Both the position numbers and the translations under genes were made by a program. DNA of 7,696 nt from an uncultured Clostridia bacterium. GTDB taxonomy: Bacteria; Bacillota; Clostridia; RGIG6154. Within the stretch, counting starts at the first letter, position 1. Each line of letters opens with the position of its first letter. The notes under the pieces are model-generated. The model was not told the origin of the DNA. It did no database searches and saw only the letters and a program-made list of their open reading frames with translations. Location of the stretch: assembly GCA_934457515.1 (NCBI GenBank), contig CAKSHV010000063.1, positions 1-7,696 of the forward strand, written 5' to 3'. Shown here piece after piece: positions 1 to 6,021 of the stretch.

Positions 1-378
1 GGCATGATTGGGGCGTTTATGCGGTTTGCTTCCGATGTGGAGCAAAAGTTCGGCAAGGCGGATTTTGTGTATGCCGACTCGGCGGAACAGGCCATTATAA
101 ATGAAATGCGGCAAAAGACCGATTATTCGATTTTAAATTCCATAAAAAACAGCATTGTGAATCGGATTCGGTGCACCGATTTGCTGTTGTCGAACAAGCG
201 CATATTCTTATGCAAAGGTGAAAATGATGCCCTGATTTCGGGGTTGTCGGACGCGCTTTGGGATGAAAAAAGCGGCATGCAGGACAGGCGGCTTGACAAC
301 GGCACGACAGATATTGATATTTTAGACGCTTTTGAATACAGTTTTGAGGCATTTATTAAGGAGTTATTGGAGGGATAA
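1..378 (+). CDS. Phage terminase large subunit, C-terminal nuclease part (5' partial)
   Basis: This is the end of the motor subunit that cuts concatemeric phage DNA and drives it into the procapsid. The reading frame is open from base 1, so the gene begins upstream; the ATG at 4 is probably internal. About 125 residues remain, corresponding to the last part of the RNase H-like nuclease domain, and the ATPase domain is outside the window. Counting from the Met at 4, the motif VYADSA carries Asp25 (bases 76-78), and the segment DIDILDAFEYSF near the end carries Asp103, Asp105 and Asp108; acidic residues at these two places match metal-binding positions of terminase nuclease domains. The phrase RLDNGTTDIDILDAFEYS is typical of the family's C-terminus. 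The stop is three bases before the portal start, the usual terminase-portal order. Recognition is from motifs and context; the subfamily is not resolved. Confidence 0.88.
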   Translation, partial: GMIGAFMRFASDVEQKFGKADFVYADSAEQAIINEMRQKTDYSILNSIKNSIVNRIRCTDLLLSNKRIFLCKGENDALISGLSDALWDEKSGMQDRRLDNGTTDIDILDAFEYSFEAFIKELLEG

Positions 379-381
379 ACA

Positions 382-1668
382 ATGTTTGATGACGTGAAGG
401 ACATGATTTTTAAGCTGTTCGGTAAACGTGTGAAAAGTGCGGCATATCGCCGCGACAGACAGGACGTGGAGGCGTTTTGTGATACGTCGAGAGAAAATTT
501 GACGGCGGTTTTTGCAAAGAGTCTTTCCTCGCTTGCGTTTGCGGACTGTTCGGTTTCGGTTATCGGTGCAGACGGCGTGCCAAATTTGCGCAGCAGGTTT
601 TTAGACGAACTTGCGCAAAAGCACTGGCGGAGCATGAAGCAGAACATTGCGGTCGGAAACGGGTGCGGCATGATTGCGACCATTCCGTATGCGCAAAACC
701 GCAAAATTTATTTGGACACGGTGGCGAAAGACCGCTTTTTCATCACGGGGCAGCAGGGCGATGAGGTGACGCGCTGCACCGTAATCTCCGACGTAAAGGT
801 GTTCGGCAGTGTGAAATACATTCGTTTTACCGACTACAGTTTGGAAAACGGCGTGTATATCATTCGCCAGAAGGCTGTGCGGAACGGCAGCGAGGTGCCG
901 CTTACGGAAGTTTCGGACTGGGCGGGCATTGCACCCGAGATTCGAATTGGGAACGTGAAAAAACTGCCGATCGGCATTTACCGCTGTCCCGCAAGCGGGA
1001 GAAAAACCAAAAACGCGGTGGGGGTTCCCATTACATACGGCTGCGAGGCAACCATGAACAAGATTGCAAAGTGCCTGGATGAAATCGAGCGGGAGTATAA
1101 AAACAAGTCGGTCAAAATTTTTGCGGACGGGACTTTGTTTGACAAAGACAAAAAATTAAGCGATGTTTATGTTAAGCTCCGTCCGAGCGGACGGATTGAC
1201 GGGGGCGGCGGCATTGATGTATTTGACCCGGCGTTCCGCGATTCTGCGCTTTACAACCGCTTAGAGCACCTTTATGCACAGCTTGAAAAAGAGGTTGGGA
1301 CAAGCCGCGGCATTTTAACCGATTTACAGACAAACGGTGCGACGGCAACCGAAATTAAACGTGCGGCTTTTCAGACTTTTGCGCTGTGCGATGATATTCG
1401 CAGTGAGGCGGAGCAGTATTTTAAAGATGTTTTGTACGGAGCGGACGTTTTGTGTGAGTTTTACGGACTGACGCCGCGCGGAGAATACAAGACGGTATTC
1501 GACCGCTCGTATTCACTGTTAGAGGACAGCGCGGAAACGTTTAATCAGCTGCTTTCGGCACACGGCGTCGGCGCGGTGGACACGGCAGAAATCCGGCGGT
1601 TTGTAATCGGCACGGAAACGGCTGAAGAGGCAGAGCAAAAAGTTTTAAGAATCGCAGAGCAGAAATAA
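382..1668 (+). CDS. Phage portal protein (SPP1 gp6-like)
   Basis: This is the likely portal, the ring at the unique capsid vertex through which DNA enters and leaves and on which terminase and head-tail connectors dock. The 428-residue product has no signal peptide or clear membrane segment. Its composition and order fit the SPP1 Gp6-like portal family: a helical N-terminus (MFDDVKDMIFKLFGK), a mixed beta-rich middle around residues 110-200, then a long helical stretch at about residues 290-360 (ALYNRLEHLYAQLEKEVG, then TDLQTNGATATEIKRA) that resembles the portal stem/crown part of the family. It is slightly shorter than many relatives, which often have 450-500 residues. A GGAGGG site at 369-374 lies 7 bases before the ATG. 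The position between terminase and scaffold is strong support. No separate minor head protein follows it, which is unusual for this arrangement. Confidence 0.87.
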   Translation: MFDDVKDMIFKLFGKRVKSAAYRRDRQDVEAFCDTSRENLTAVFAKSLSSLAFADCSVSVIGADGVPNLRSRFLDELAQKHWRSMKQNIAVGNGCGMIATIPYAQNRKIYLDTVAKDRFFITGQQGDEVTRCTVISDVKVFGSVKYIRFTDYSLENGVYIIRQKAVRNGSEVPLTEVSDWAGIAPEIRIGNVKKLPIGIYRCPASGRKTKNAVGVPITYGCEATMNKIAKCLDEIEREYKNKSVKIFADGTLFDKDKKLSDVYVKLRPSGRIDGGGGIDVFDPAFRDSALYNRLEHLYAQLEKEVGTSRGILTDLQTNGATATEIKRAAFQTFALCDDIRSEAEQYFKDVLYGADVLCEFYGLTPRGEYKTVFDRSYSLLEDSAETFNQLLSAHGVGAVDTAEIRRFVIGTETAEEAEQKVLRIAEQK

Positions 1669-1842
1669 TGCAGTAAAGCGGAGCGTTTTTAAACCGTATT
1701 TTCAGACAAGTACATAATAAAGTGAAAGCGGAAAAAGCGCTTTGCCTTATATATAAGTCAGGGGATAAGACTTTAAACGGTCCGTTCGCGGTGGGGCGTT
1801 ACACACCTTAAACAACGTATAGCGAAAGAGGAGGTTTTCGGC
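1669..1842 (+). promoter_or_regulatory. Non-coding gap with inverted repeats; candidate structured mRNA leader of the scaffold/capsid genes
   Basis: This 174-base stretch between portal and scaffold has no plausible ORF and is by far the longest gap in an otherwise packed operon. I see AAAGCG at 1725-1730 facing CGCTTT at 1738-1743, a 12-base palindrome (CTTATATATAAG, 1746-1757), AAGTC at 1755-1759 pairing with GACTT at 1769-1773 around a purine-rich loop, CCG-TTCG-CGG at 1782-1791, and GGTG at 1790-1793 facing CACC at 1804-1807. TTTAAAC at 1772-1778 is nearly repeated as CTTAAAC at 1807-1813. Some of these pairings exclude each other. No convincing -35/-10 promoter pair was found, although AT-rich hexamers occur, and no U-tract follows the hairpins, so a simple terminator is unlikely. 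A leader controlling the high-output scaffold and capsid genes is an inference. Confidence 0.45.
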
Positions 1843-2382
1843 ATGAAAACAGAGTTTTTAAGAGGTCTTGAACTTACCGATGAGCAGATTCGCGCCATTC
1901 AGGCGGAATCGGGCAAGGATGTTCAGGCAGAGAAAGAAAAGACGAGAGAAGCGGAAGAAAAATTAAAACTTGCGGAAGAGCAAAGAGAGGCACTTGAGGC
2001 TGAGTGCGAAACGCTGCGCGCGGCAGACGCCGAGGGCTTAAAAGCCGAGATTTTGCGTTTGCAGGGGGAAATTGCGCTTCGAGATGAGCAGGAGAAAGAA
2101 AAGCAGACCGAGGAAGATTTGCTTTTGCGCTTTAACAACGCTGTTGGGGAGAACAAATTTATAAATACGCTGACCCGGGACAGCATTTTTGAGGCGTTTA
2201 AGGCAGAGGCTTTGAAAGAGGATGCGCCGGCGGACAATGTGATTTATTCTAAAATTACACGCAACTTGGATTCGATTTATGCTTGCAGCCATCCGATGGT
2301 GGACATTCCGCCCAGTTGCGGCGACTGCGGCAAAATTGACGAGTCGGAGGTTCGCGCCGTGATGGGTTTGCCTCTTGCTTAA
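1843..2382 (+). CDS. Phage capsid scaffolding protein (GP20-like)
   Basis: This is likely the internal scaffold that guides capsid subunits into a correctly sized procapsid and leaves before or during packaging. The 179-residue product starts with a short helix (MKTEFLRGLELTDEQIRAI). A highly charged Glu/Lys/Ala heptad-rich segment at about residues 24-92 is almost certainly a coiled coil. A folded C-terminal part follows, with phrases such as FINTLTRDSIFEAFKAEALK, and it ends in RAVMGLPLA, the type of ending seen in the phage minor structural GP20 family, now understood as scaffolds. No Ser protease motif is visible, so it does not look like a protease-scaffold fusion. An AGAGGAGG site at 1827-1834 sits 8 bases before the ATG. 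Cys148, His150, Cys159 and Cys162 form an unusual cluster just before the C-terminal tail. The gene lies directly before the capsid gene, as expected. Confidence 0.88.
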   Translation: MKTEFLRGLELTDEQIRAIQAESGKDVQAEKEKTREAEEKLKLAEEQREALEAECETLRAADAEGLKAEILRLQGEIALRDEQEKEKQTEEDLLLRFNNAVGENKFINTLTRDSIFEAFKAEALKEDAPADNVIYSKITRNLDSIYACSHPMVDIPPSCGDCGKIDESEVRAVMGLPLA

Positions 2383-2424
2383 TTTTTAATCAATTCATTT
2401 TAACAAAGAAAAGGAGAAAAAACT

Positions 2425-3300
2425 ATGGCTAATTCAATTACAAAATTTAAACGTTACATTGACCTTTTGGACGAAGTATACACTCAGGAATCCAAAACCG
2501 CCATTTTGGATGGGGACAGCACACTGGTGCGCATGGGTGCAAATGCAAACGAAATTATTATTCCGAAGATTTCGATGGACGGCTTGGCAGATTATTCGAG
2601 AAACGGCGGATATGTGAAGGGCAATGTTACGCTGACAAACGAAACGGTTGCTTTAAACTATGACCGCGGCAGAAAATTTATTGTGGACGCGATGGACAAT
2701 GAAGAAACCGCCGGTGCGGCATTCGGCAGACTTTCGAGCGAATTTATCCGCACCAAGGTCGTTCCCGAATTAGACGCGTTCCGCTTTGCAAAATATGCAA
2801 GCCTGACCGGTATTTCCAAAGTTTCTGCCGGTGCGACACTTTCGGACGGTGCGGCGGTTATTTCCGCGCTGCGTGCTGCAACCAACAAATTAGACGAGGA
2901 CGAGGTGCCGATGGAAAACCGCGTTTTATTCATCACACCTACACTTTTAGGCATGATTCAGGATTTGGATGCAACAAAATCCAAAGAGGTTACCATTCGT
3001 TTTTCCGATATTGTTATGGTTCCGCAGACACGTTTTTACACGGCAATCGATTTAAACGACGGCACAACATCCGGCAAGGAATCGGGCGGATTTTCCAAAG
3101 CAACAGGTGCGAAAGACATTAACTTTATGATTGTGCACAAGCCTGCACTTTTGCAGTATACCAAGCACACCGTAAACAAAATTATTTCGCCTGAGGAAAA
3201 CCAGGACAGCGATGGCTGGATGTTCTTCTACCGTGCATACGGCTTGGCAGACGCTTATACCAACAAGGCGGCCGGCATTTATCTGCACCACAAGGCGTAA
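2425..3300 (+). CDS. Major capsid protein (HK97-fold type)
   Basis: This 291-residue protein is the probable shell subunit. It follows the scaffold gene and precedes the connector genes, the standard place. The N-terminal arm (MANSITKFKRYIDLLDEVYT) leads into a beta-rich stretch at residues 42-90 (EIIIPKISMDGLADYSRNGGYVKG, then VALNYDRGRKFIVDAMDNEE) that fits the E-loop. A long helix around residues 95-125 (FGRLSSEFIRTKVVPELDAFRFAK) fits the spine helix. The segment around residues 164-200 (VLFITPTLLGMIQDL) fits the A and P domain core of small HK97-fold capsids. The protein shows no extra N-terminal delta domain of about 100 residues, consistent with use of a separate scaffold. AAGGAG at 2411-2416 is ideally spaced, 8 bases before the ATG. 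The family call rests on sequence pattern and synteny; the fold was not modelled. Confidence 0.9.
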   Translation: MANSITKFKRYIDLLDEVYTQESKTAILDGDSTLVRMGANANEIIIPKISMDGLADYSRNGGYVKGNVTLTNETVALNYDRGRKFIVDAMDNEETAGAAFGRLSSEFIRTKVVPELDAFRFAKYASLTGISKVSAGATLSDGAAVISALRAATNKLDEDEVPMENRVLFITPTLLGMIQDLDATKSKEVTIRFSDIVMVPQTRFYTAIDLNDGTTSGKESGGFSKATGAKDINFMIVHKPALLQYTKHTVNKIISPEENQDSDGWMFFYRAYGLADAYTNKAAGIYLHHKA

Positions 3301-3324
3301 TTGAAAGCGAAAGGGGAAAGATAA

Positions 3325-3690
3325 ATGATTTTAACCTATGCGGAATATGTGGGTATGGACGGCGATTTGAGCGAGCAGGAATTTATGCAGCTTGAACGGG
3401 CGGCGGAGTGTGAGATTGCTTACTTTACGCGTGGTCGGCTGTCCGACACCTCAAACATTTGCGATAAAATCAAGACTCTTATTTTTAAGCTTTTGCCCCT
3501 TTTAAAAAGCAAAGCGGAGATGAACGTGCAAGGCGCGGTGTCGGAGGTTTCAAACGACGGTGTTTCGGTAAAGTACAAAGATACTGCCGATGATGTGCAT
3601 GACGAAATTTTTATGTGCATTACAAAAGCGCTGCAGTTTGAAAAAACAGACGGCGGGATTCCGCTTTTATACTGCGGGGTGAATGAATGA
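3325..3690 (+). CDS. Head-tail connector / DNA packaging adaptor protein (gp15-like position)
   Basis: This 121-residue protein is the first gene after the capsid and resembles the small helical adaptor proteins (SPP1 gp15 / HK97 gp6 role) that form a ring under the portal and begin the head-tail interface. The N-terminal pattern MILTYAEYVGMDGDLSEQEFMQLERAAECEIAYFTRGRL is typical: a Tyr-x-x-Tyr start, then two helices ending in a 'T-x-G-R' turn. A Ser/Val-rich strand (VSEVSNDGVSVKYKD, about residues 72-86) and a C-terminal helix follow. The C-terminus (LLYCGVNE) is short. AAGGGG at 3311-3316 precedes the ATG by 8 bases. The stop codon overlaps the next start in an ATGA junction at 3687-3690, suggesting translational coupling with the closure protein. 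The role is inferred from pattern and order. Confidence 0.75.
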   Translation: MILTYAEYVGMDGDLSEQEFMQLERAAECEIAYFTRGRLSDTSNICDKIKTLIFKLLPLLKSKAEMNVQGAVSEVSNDGVSVKYKDTADDVHDEIFMCITKALQFEKTDGGIPLLYCGVNE

Positions 3691-4073
3691 AGAAGAAACA
3701 TATTTTTCCGCAGTTTTGCACAAGCGTTACGGTGTACCGCAAGGTTTTAAAAACCGGTGCGGACGGAAAAACGGCAGTTTTCTATAAGCGCGAGGTGTAT
3801 GACGGGTGCTACTGGGGGTTAAAAGAGGACAGGGAATTTTCAAAGACGGCAATGGAAGACAAAAATGTGTACATCTGCCGTCTGCCCCTTTGCGACATTC
3901 GCCCCGGAGATGTTTTGTTTAAAGGCGTGGTGCGCAGTGTGATTGAGGACAAGGCAGGCAAGCGGATGAGTGATTTAATCGAAAAGAAAAAGCCCGACTG
4001 TTTTACCGCCACGCTGGTTCGGAAAAACAGTGCGGTTTCCTACCTTGCGCACACAAGAGTTGAGGGGGTGTGA
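3687..4073 (+). CDS. Minor capsid 1-type protein, probable head-closure (stopper) protein
   Basis: The 128-residue product sits where SPP1-like phages encode the head-closure ring protein (gp16 role), which plugs the connector after packaging. It is largely beta-strand in character: QFCTSVTVYRKVLKTG, then AVFYKREVYDGCYWG, then VYICRLPLCDIRPGDVLFKGVV, the last resembling the barrel core of stopper proteins. The pattern also matches the putative 'minor capsid 1' family of Firmicutes phages, which is usually followed by minor capsid 2 and 3 types, as here. The start overlaps the preceding stop (ATGA at 3687-3690), with only a weak GGGGTG upstream, so translation is probably coupled. The C-terminal half is Lys-rich. 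The family assignment is moderately sure; the structural role is inference from synteny. Confidence 0.7.
   Translation: MKKKHIFPQFCTSVTVYRKVLKTGADGKTAVFYKREVYDGCYWGLKEDREFSKTAMEDKNVYICRLPLCDIRPGDVLFKGVVRSVIEDKAGKRMSDLIEKKKPDCFTATLVRKNSAVSYLAHTRVEGV
4062..4070 (+). promoter_or_regulatory. Ribosome binding site supporting a TTG start at 4078
   Basis: GAGGGGGTG lies at 4062-4070, overlapping the end of the preceding gene, and is 7 bases before the TTG at 4078. It decides the start of the minor capsid 2-type gene: the upstream in-frame ATG at 4030 has no such site and would overlap the previous gene by 44 bases with a poorly conserved-looking extension. Confidence 0.6.
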
Positions 4074-4077
4074 CGGT

Positions 4078-4428
4078 TTGGGTTTTACAATTAAAGTGAA
4101 TCCGAAAATCAATACCAATTTGATTTCAAAGCGCCTGAAAAATTTCAGGCTGGAAAACTATGCGGCGAAAGAATGGTATAAATTATATTATCCGTTTATC
4201 CCCATGCGCACGGGCCGTCTTGCCAAGAACGTTACGATTCGTGCGGGCGAAATTGTGCACCGCATGCGGTATGCGAGATTTGTCTATTTTTCAAACCGCA
4301 AATTTAAAAAGACGTTTCATCCGCTTGCGTCGAGCAGGTGGGATATTGCGGCAAGGCCGACCAGGTGGAAAAAGCTGATTGCTGCCGTGCAGAAGTATTT
4401 AAAAAGAAAGGGGCCGATTTTTAAATGA
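4078..4428 (+). CDS. Minor capsid 2-type protein, head-tail joining (SPP1 gp16.1/HK97 gp10-like position), TTG start
   Basis: The start is set at TTG 4078, giving 116 residues beginning MGFTIKVNPKIN. That beginning fits the family better than the 16-residue longer form from ATG 4030, and a good ribosome binding site is correctly spaced before it. Visible motifs match the 'minor capsid 2' family: PFIPMRTGRL at residues 39-48 (the usual 'P-x-x-P-x-x-T-G-x-L'), then RYARFVYF at 64-71 (the usual 'Y-A-x-x-x-Y'), then HP followed by SSRW near 81-88. The C-terminus is strongly basic (KKLIAAVQKYLKRKG). Proteins of this shape act at the head-tail junction, likely at low copy. A perfect 8-base inverted repeat (GCCTGAAA at 4133-4140, TTTCAGGC at 4143-4150) lies inside the gene near its 5' end. 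The stop overlaps the next start (ATGA at 4425). Confidence 0.75.
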   Translation: MGFTIKVNPKINTNLISKRLKNFRLENYAAKEWYKLYYPFIPMRTGRLAKNVTIRAGEIVHRMRYARFVYFSNRKFKKTFHPLASSRWDIAARPTRWKKLIAAVQKYLKRKGPIFK

Positions 4429-4868
4429 ACAAAGCAAGCGCCGTAATAAAATGGCTATCCTCTTGCCCTTATATCGGAGATTTGTATTTTAATTTTTCCG
4501 AGTCGGGCGCGGGGGACACGGTTTTTGCGCCGGACACGGCTTACTCCGACGAATGGGCGGACGGCTCGCCTTTCATTGACGGAAGCGGGGACAAGATCTA
4601 TACATTTTCGCTGATTCGGTATGAGCCTGTTTCTTTTCTGCCGAACAGCGGCGAAAATGAAGAGAGTCTTGCCGATGTGCAAAACATTGCGGCATGGATT
4701 GACTTGCAGGCGGAGAAGAAAAACTATCCTGTTTTCCCGAAAAACTGCACCGTAACAGACATGGAGGTTCTGCCGTTTGCAAACGGCGGTCTTGCCGGTG
4801 CGGACGAGCTGGGAGCAAAGTTCATGTTTTCAATTCAGATTTCTTATTATTACGAAAAGGAGCAATAA
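4425..4868 (+). CDS. Minor capsid 3-type protein, probable tail terminator
   Basis: The 147-residue product occupies the tail-terminator position (SPP1 gp17 role): the hexameric ring that caps the finished tail tube and docks to the head. The N-terminal helix (NKASAVIKWLSSCPYIGDLYFNFSE), a middle acidic loop-rich part, then a helix (ADVQNIAAWIDLQAEKKNYPVFP) and a terminal strand (AKFMFSIQISYYYEKEQ) match the alpha/beta pattern of terminators and the 'minor capsid 3' family. It overlaps the previous stop by four bases and has AAAGGGG at 4407-4413 upstream. It is followed directly by the tail tube gene, which supports the role. The assignment rests on pattern and synteny. Confidence 0.75.
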   Translation: MNKASAVIKWLSSCPYIGDLYFNFSESGAGDTVFAPDTAYSDEWADGSPFIDGSGDKIYTFSLIRYEPVSFLPNSGENEESLADVQNIAAWIDLQAEKKNYPVFPKNCTVTDMEVLPFANGGLAGADELGAKFMFSIQISYYYEKEQ

Positions 4869-4871
4869 ACA

Positions 4872-5351
4872 ATGGAAAAGTTAAAAAAGTTTCAAACGAT
4901 TCCCTTTATTGATGTGGGAACAACCAGTGCCGAGTGGGCAAGAATCGGCAAGTCTGCCATTTTTGATTTGGCGGTAAATGCAAATATCGTGACAAACGAT
5001 TACATTGAGGACGAAACGCCGACCGACGATGTGACTTCATACAAGCCGACACTTCCGCAGGAACTTGCGGCATACAAAGGCGACAAGGCGTTTGATTATC
5101 TGTACGACATGTTTTACAATCTGCCGACCGGCGCGGATGTGCAAAGGGACGTTTTAATCGTATTTGCCGGAAATTCCGGCACGGAAGCGGCACCGAAATT
5201 CAAGGCATGGAAAAACAAAGCAACCGTTGTTTTGAAAGATTTTAACACAGTTGACGAGAAAATACTGTTTGACATTAATTTCGGCGGCAATATCGAACGC
5301 GGCACCGTTACGGTTTCAAACGGCACACCGACCTTTACGGCGGCTAAATAA
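4872..5351 (+). CDS. Major tail tube protein
   Basis: This 159-residue protein is the likely tube subunit that stacks as hexameric rings to form the non-contractile tail. It follows the terminator gene and precedes the tail chaperone, the expected place. Its content fits a tube-protein beta-sandwich: TIPFIDVGTTSAEWARIG and SAIFDLAVNANIVTNDYIED near the N-terminus, DVQRDVLIVFAGN in the middle, and the closing strands TVVLKDFNTVDEKILFDINFGGNIERGTV with the SNGTPTFTA ending typical of such proteins. The size is at the minimal end, with no added Ig-like surface domain. AAAGGAG at 4856-4862, inside the end of the previous gene, is 9 bases before the ATG. A short inverted repeat (GCCGG at 5166-5170, CCGGC at 5176-5180) lies in the gene and is probably incidental. 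Confidence 0.83.
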   Translation: MEKLKKFQTIPFIDVGTTSAEWARIGKSAIFDLAVNANIVTNDYIEDETPTDDVTSYKPTLPQELAAYKGDKAFDYLYDMFYNLPTGADVQRDVLIVFAGNSGTEAAPKFKAWKNKATVVLKDFNTVDEKILFDINFGGNIERGTVTVSNGTPTFTAAK

Positions 5352-5367
5352 TATATGAGGTGAAACA

Positions 5368-5952
5368 ATGCTGAATTTTGCGGAAAATGAACCGCCCAGG
5401 AAACTTAAAATAAACGGCAGCACTTATAAAATTGCAACGGATTTTAAAGTGTGGATTCGTGTGTCGCGTCTATTGGAGGAAATGGACAAAGACGATTTAT
5501 CTTCCTGCGTGCGCAGTGCGGCAAAGATTAGCAAAATCGTTTTTGGAAAGCTAATAAACGAGCCCGCGGGCGACATGTTAAAGGCGGTTGTTTGGTTTTT
5601 AAAGGGGTATCCGAAAAGGCGGAGCGCACCGGAGTTTGGCGACGCGGGGCATGAAGAGCGGATTTTCTCGTTTGAAACGGATTTAAACGCGCTAATCATT
5701 GCGATTCGGAATCAGTCGGGCATTGACCTATCCTATCGCAGAACAGAGCCGTTTCACTGGTGGGAATTTTTGCTGGAAATTGAAACGCTGGAGGACAGGC
5801 ATGCCATTTGCAAAATCATGGGATATCGCGCATACAGCGGGGAGAACAAGGATTTACTCATGCTGAAACAAAAGTATGCGCTGTCGGAGAATTCTTTTCA
5901 TTCCCATGCGGAAAATGAACTTGCAAAATTCAGCGGCTTGTTTTACGATTAA
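5368..5952 (+). CDS. Gp15-family phage protein, probable tail assembly chaperone
   Basis: The 194-residue product matches the bacteriophage Gp15 family found just before tape measure genes in Firmicutes phages. Visible signatures are KLKINGSTYKIATDFKVWIR near residues 12-31 (the usual G-x-x-Y-x-I-x-T-D-F-R-like opening), SFETDLNALIIAIRNQSGIDL at 101-121 (the usual 'D-x-x-x-I-x-A-A-F-x-x-x-Y-x-I-D-L' helix), and HWWEFLLEIETLEDRHAICKIMGYR at 130-154, the most typical segment. Proteins here are thought to hold the tape measure soluble while tube subunits polymerise. Many phages make a longer form of the chaperone by a ribosomal frameshift. I see no heptamer slip site near the stop and no open overlapping frame, because the stop is followed by a hairpin. 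GAGGTGA at 5357-5363 precedes the ATG. Confidence 0.8.
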   Translation: MLNFAENEPPRKLKINGSTYKIATDFKVWIRVSRLLEEMDKDDLSSCVRSAAKISKIVFGKLINEPAGDMLKAVVWFLKGYPKRRSAPEFGDAGHEERIFSFETDLNALIIAIRNQSGIDLSYRRTEPFHWWEFLLEIETLEDRHAICKIMGYRAYSGENKDLLMLKQKYALSENSFHSHAENELAKFSGLFYD

Positions 5953-5958
5953 GAAAGT

Positions 5959-6004
5959 TGCTTTCCGGCGTTTTGCTTTAGACGTCCGGAAAGCATATTT
6001 TTTT
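5959..6004 (+). terminator. Intrinsic-terminator-like hairpin between the tail chaperone and tape measure genes
   Basis: A perfect 10-base-pair stem is formed by TGCTTTCCGG (5959-5968) and CCGGAAAGCA (5986-5995). It can extend by CGT/ACG (5969-5971 with 5982-5984) past a single bulged T at 5985. Seven Ts follow at 5998-6004 after TAT. A GC-rich centre plus a U-tract is the classic rho-independent form on the + strand. It lies only seven bases after the chaperone stop and directly before the tape measure ribosome binding site, so it probably acts as a partial terminator, or is overridden by antitermination, since the tail genes continue beyond it. On the - strand there is no good T-run, so it looks one-directional. 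Confidence 0.8.
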
Positions 6005-6007
6005 GAA

Positions 6008-6013
6008 AGGAGG
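6008..6013 (+). promoter_or_regulatory. Strong ribosome binding site setting a TTG start at 6022
   Basis: A perfect AGGAGG, within GAAAGGAGG at 6005-6013, lies 8 bases before TTG at 6022. No ATG or GTG in this frame occurs near it, and the resulting protein start, MDDGVKIKITGDDSEF, is the usual opening of tape measure proteins. This fixes the non-ATG start with good confidence. Confidence 0.8.
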
Positions 6014-6021
6014 ACCGGATT

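Noticed and set aside
123..704. A 193-codon open frame on the - strand across the terminase-portal junction
   Set aside because: It is antisense to two recognisable genes, has no ribosome binding site or family resemblance, and its Ser/Phe/Leu-rich product is what an antisense of these codons gives.
1700..1760. Possible promoter using CATAAT (1712-1717) or the TATATA stretch near 1750
   Set aside because: No acceptable -35 hexamer at 16-18 bases upstream was found for either, so a promoter call is not supported, only possible.
4030..4077. ATG at 4030 as start of the minor capsid 2-type gene
   Set aside because: It would overlap the previous gene by 44 bases without a ribosome binding site, and the added 16 residues do not look like the family; TTG 4078 has a well-spaced site.
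5166..5180. GCCGG/CCGGC inverted repeat in the tail tube gene as a terminator
   Set aside because: The stem is only five strong base pairs, no U-tract follows, and it lies inside an intact coding frame.
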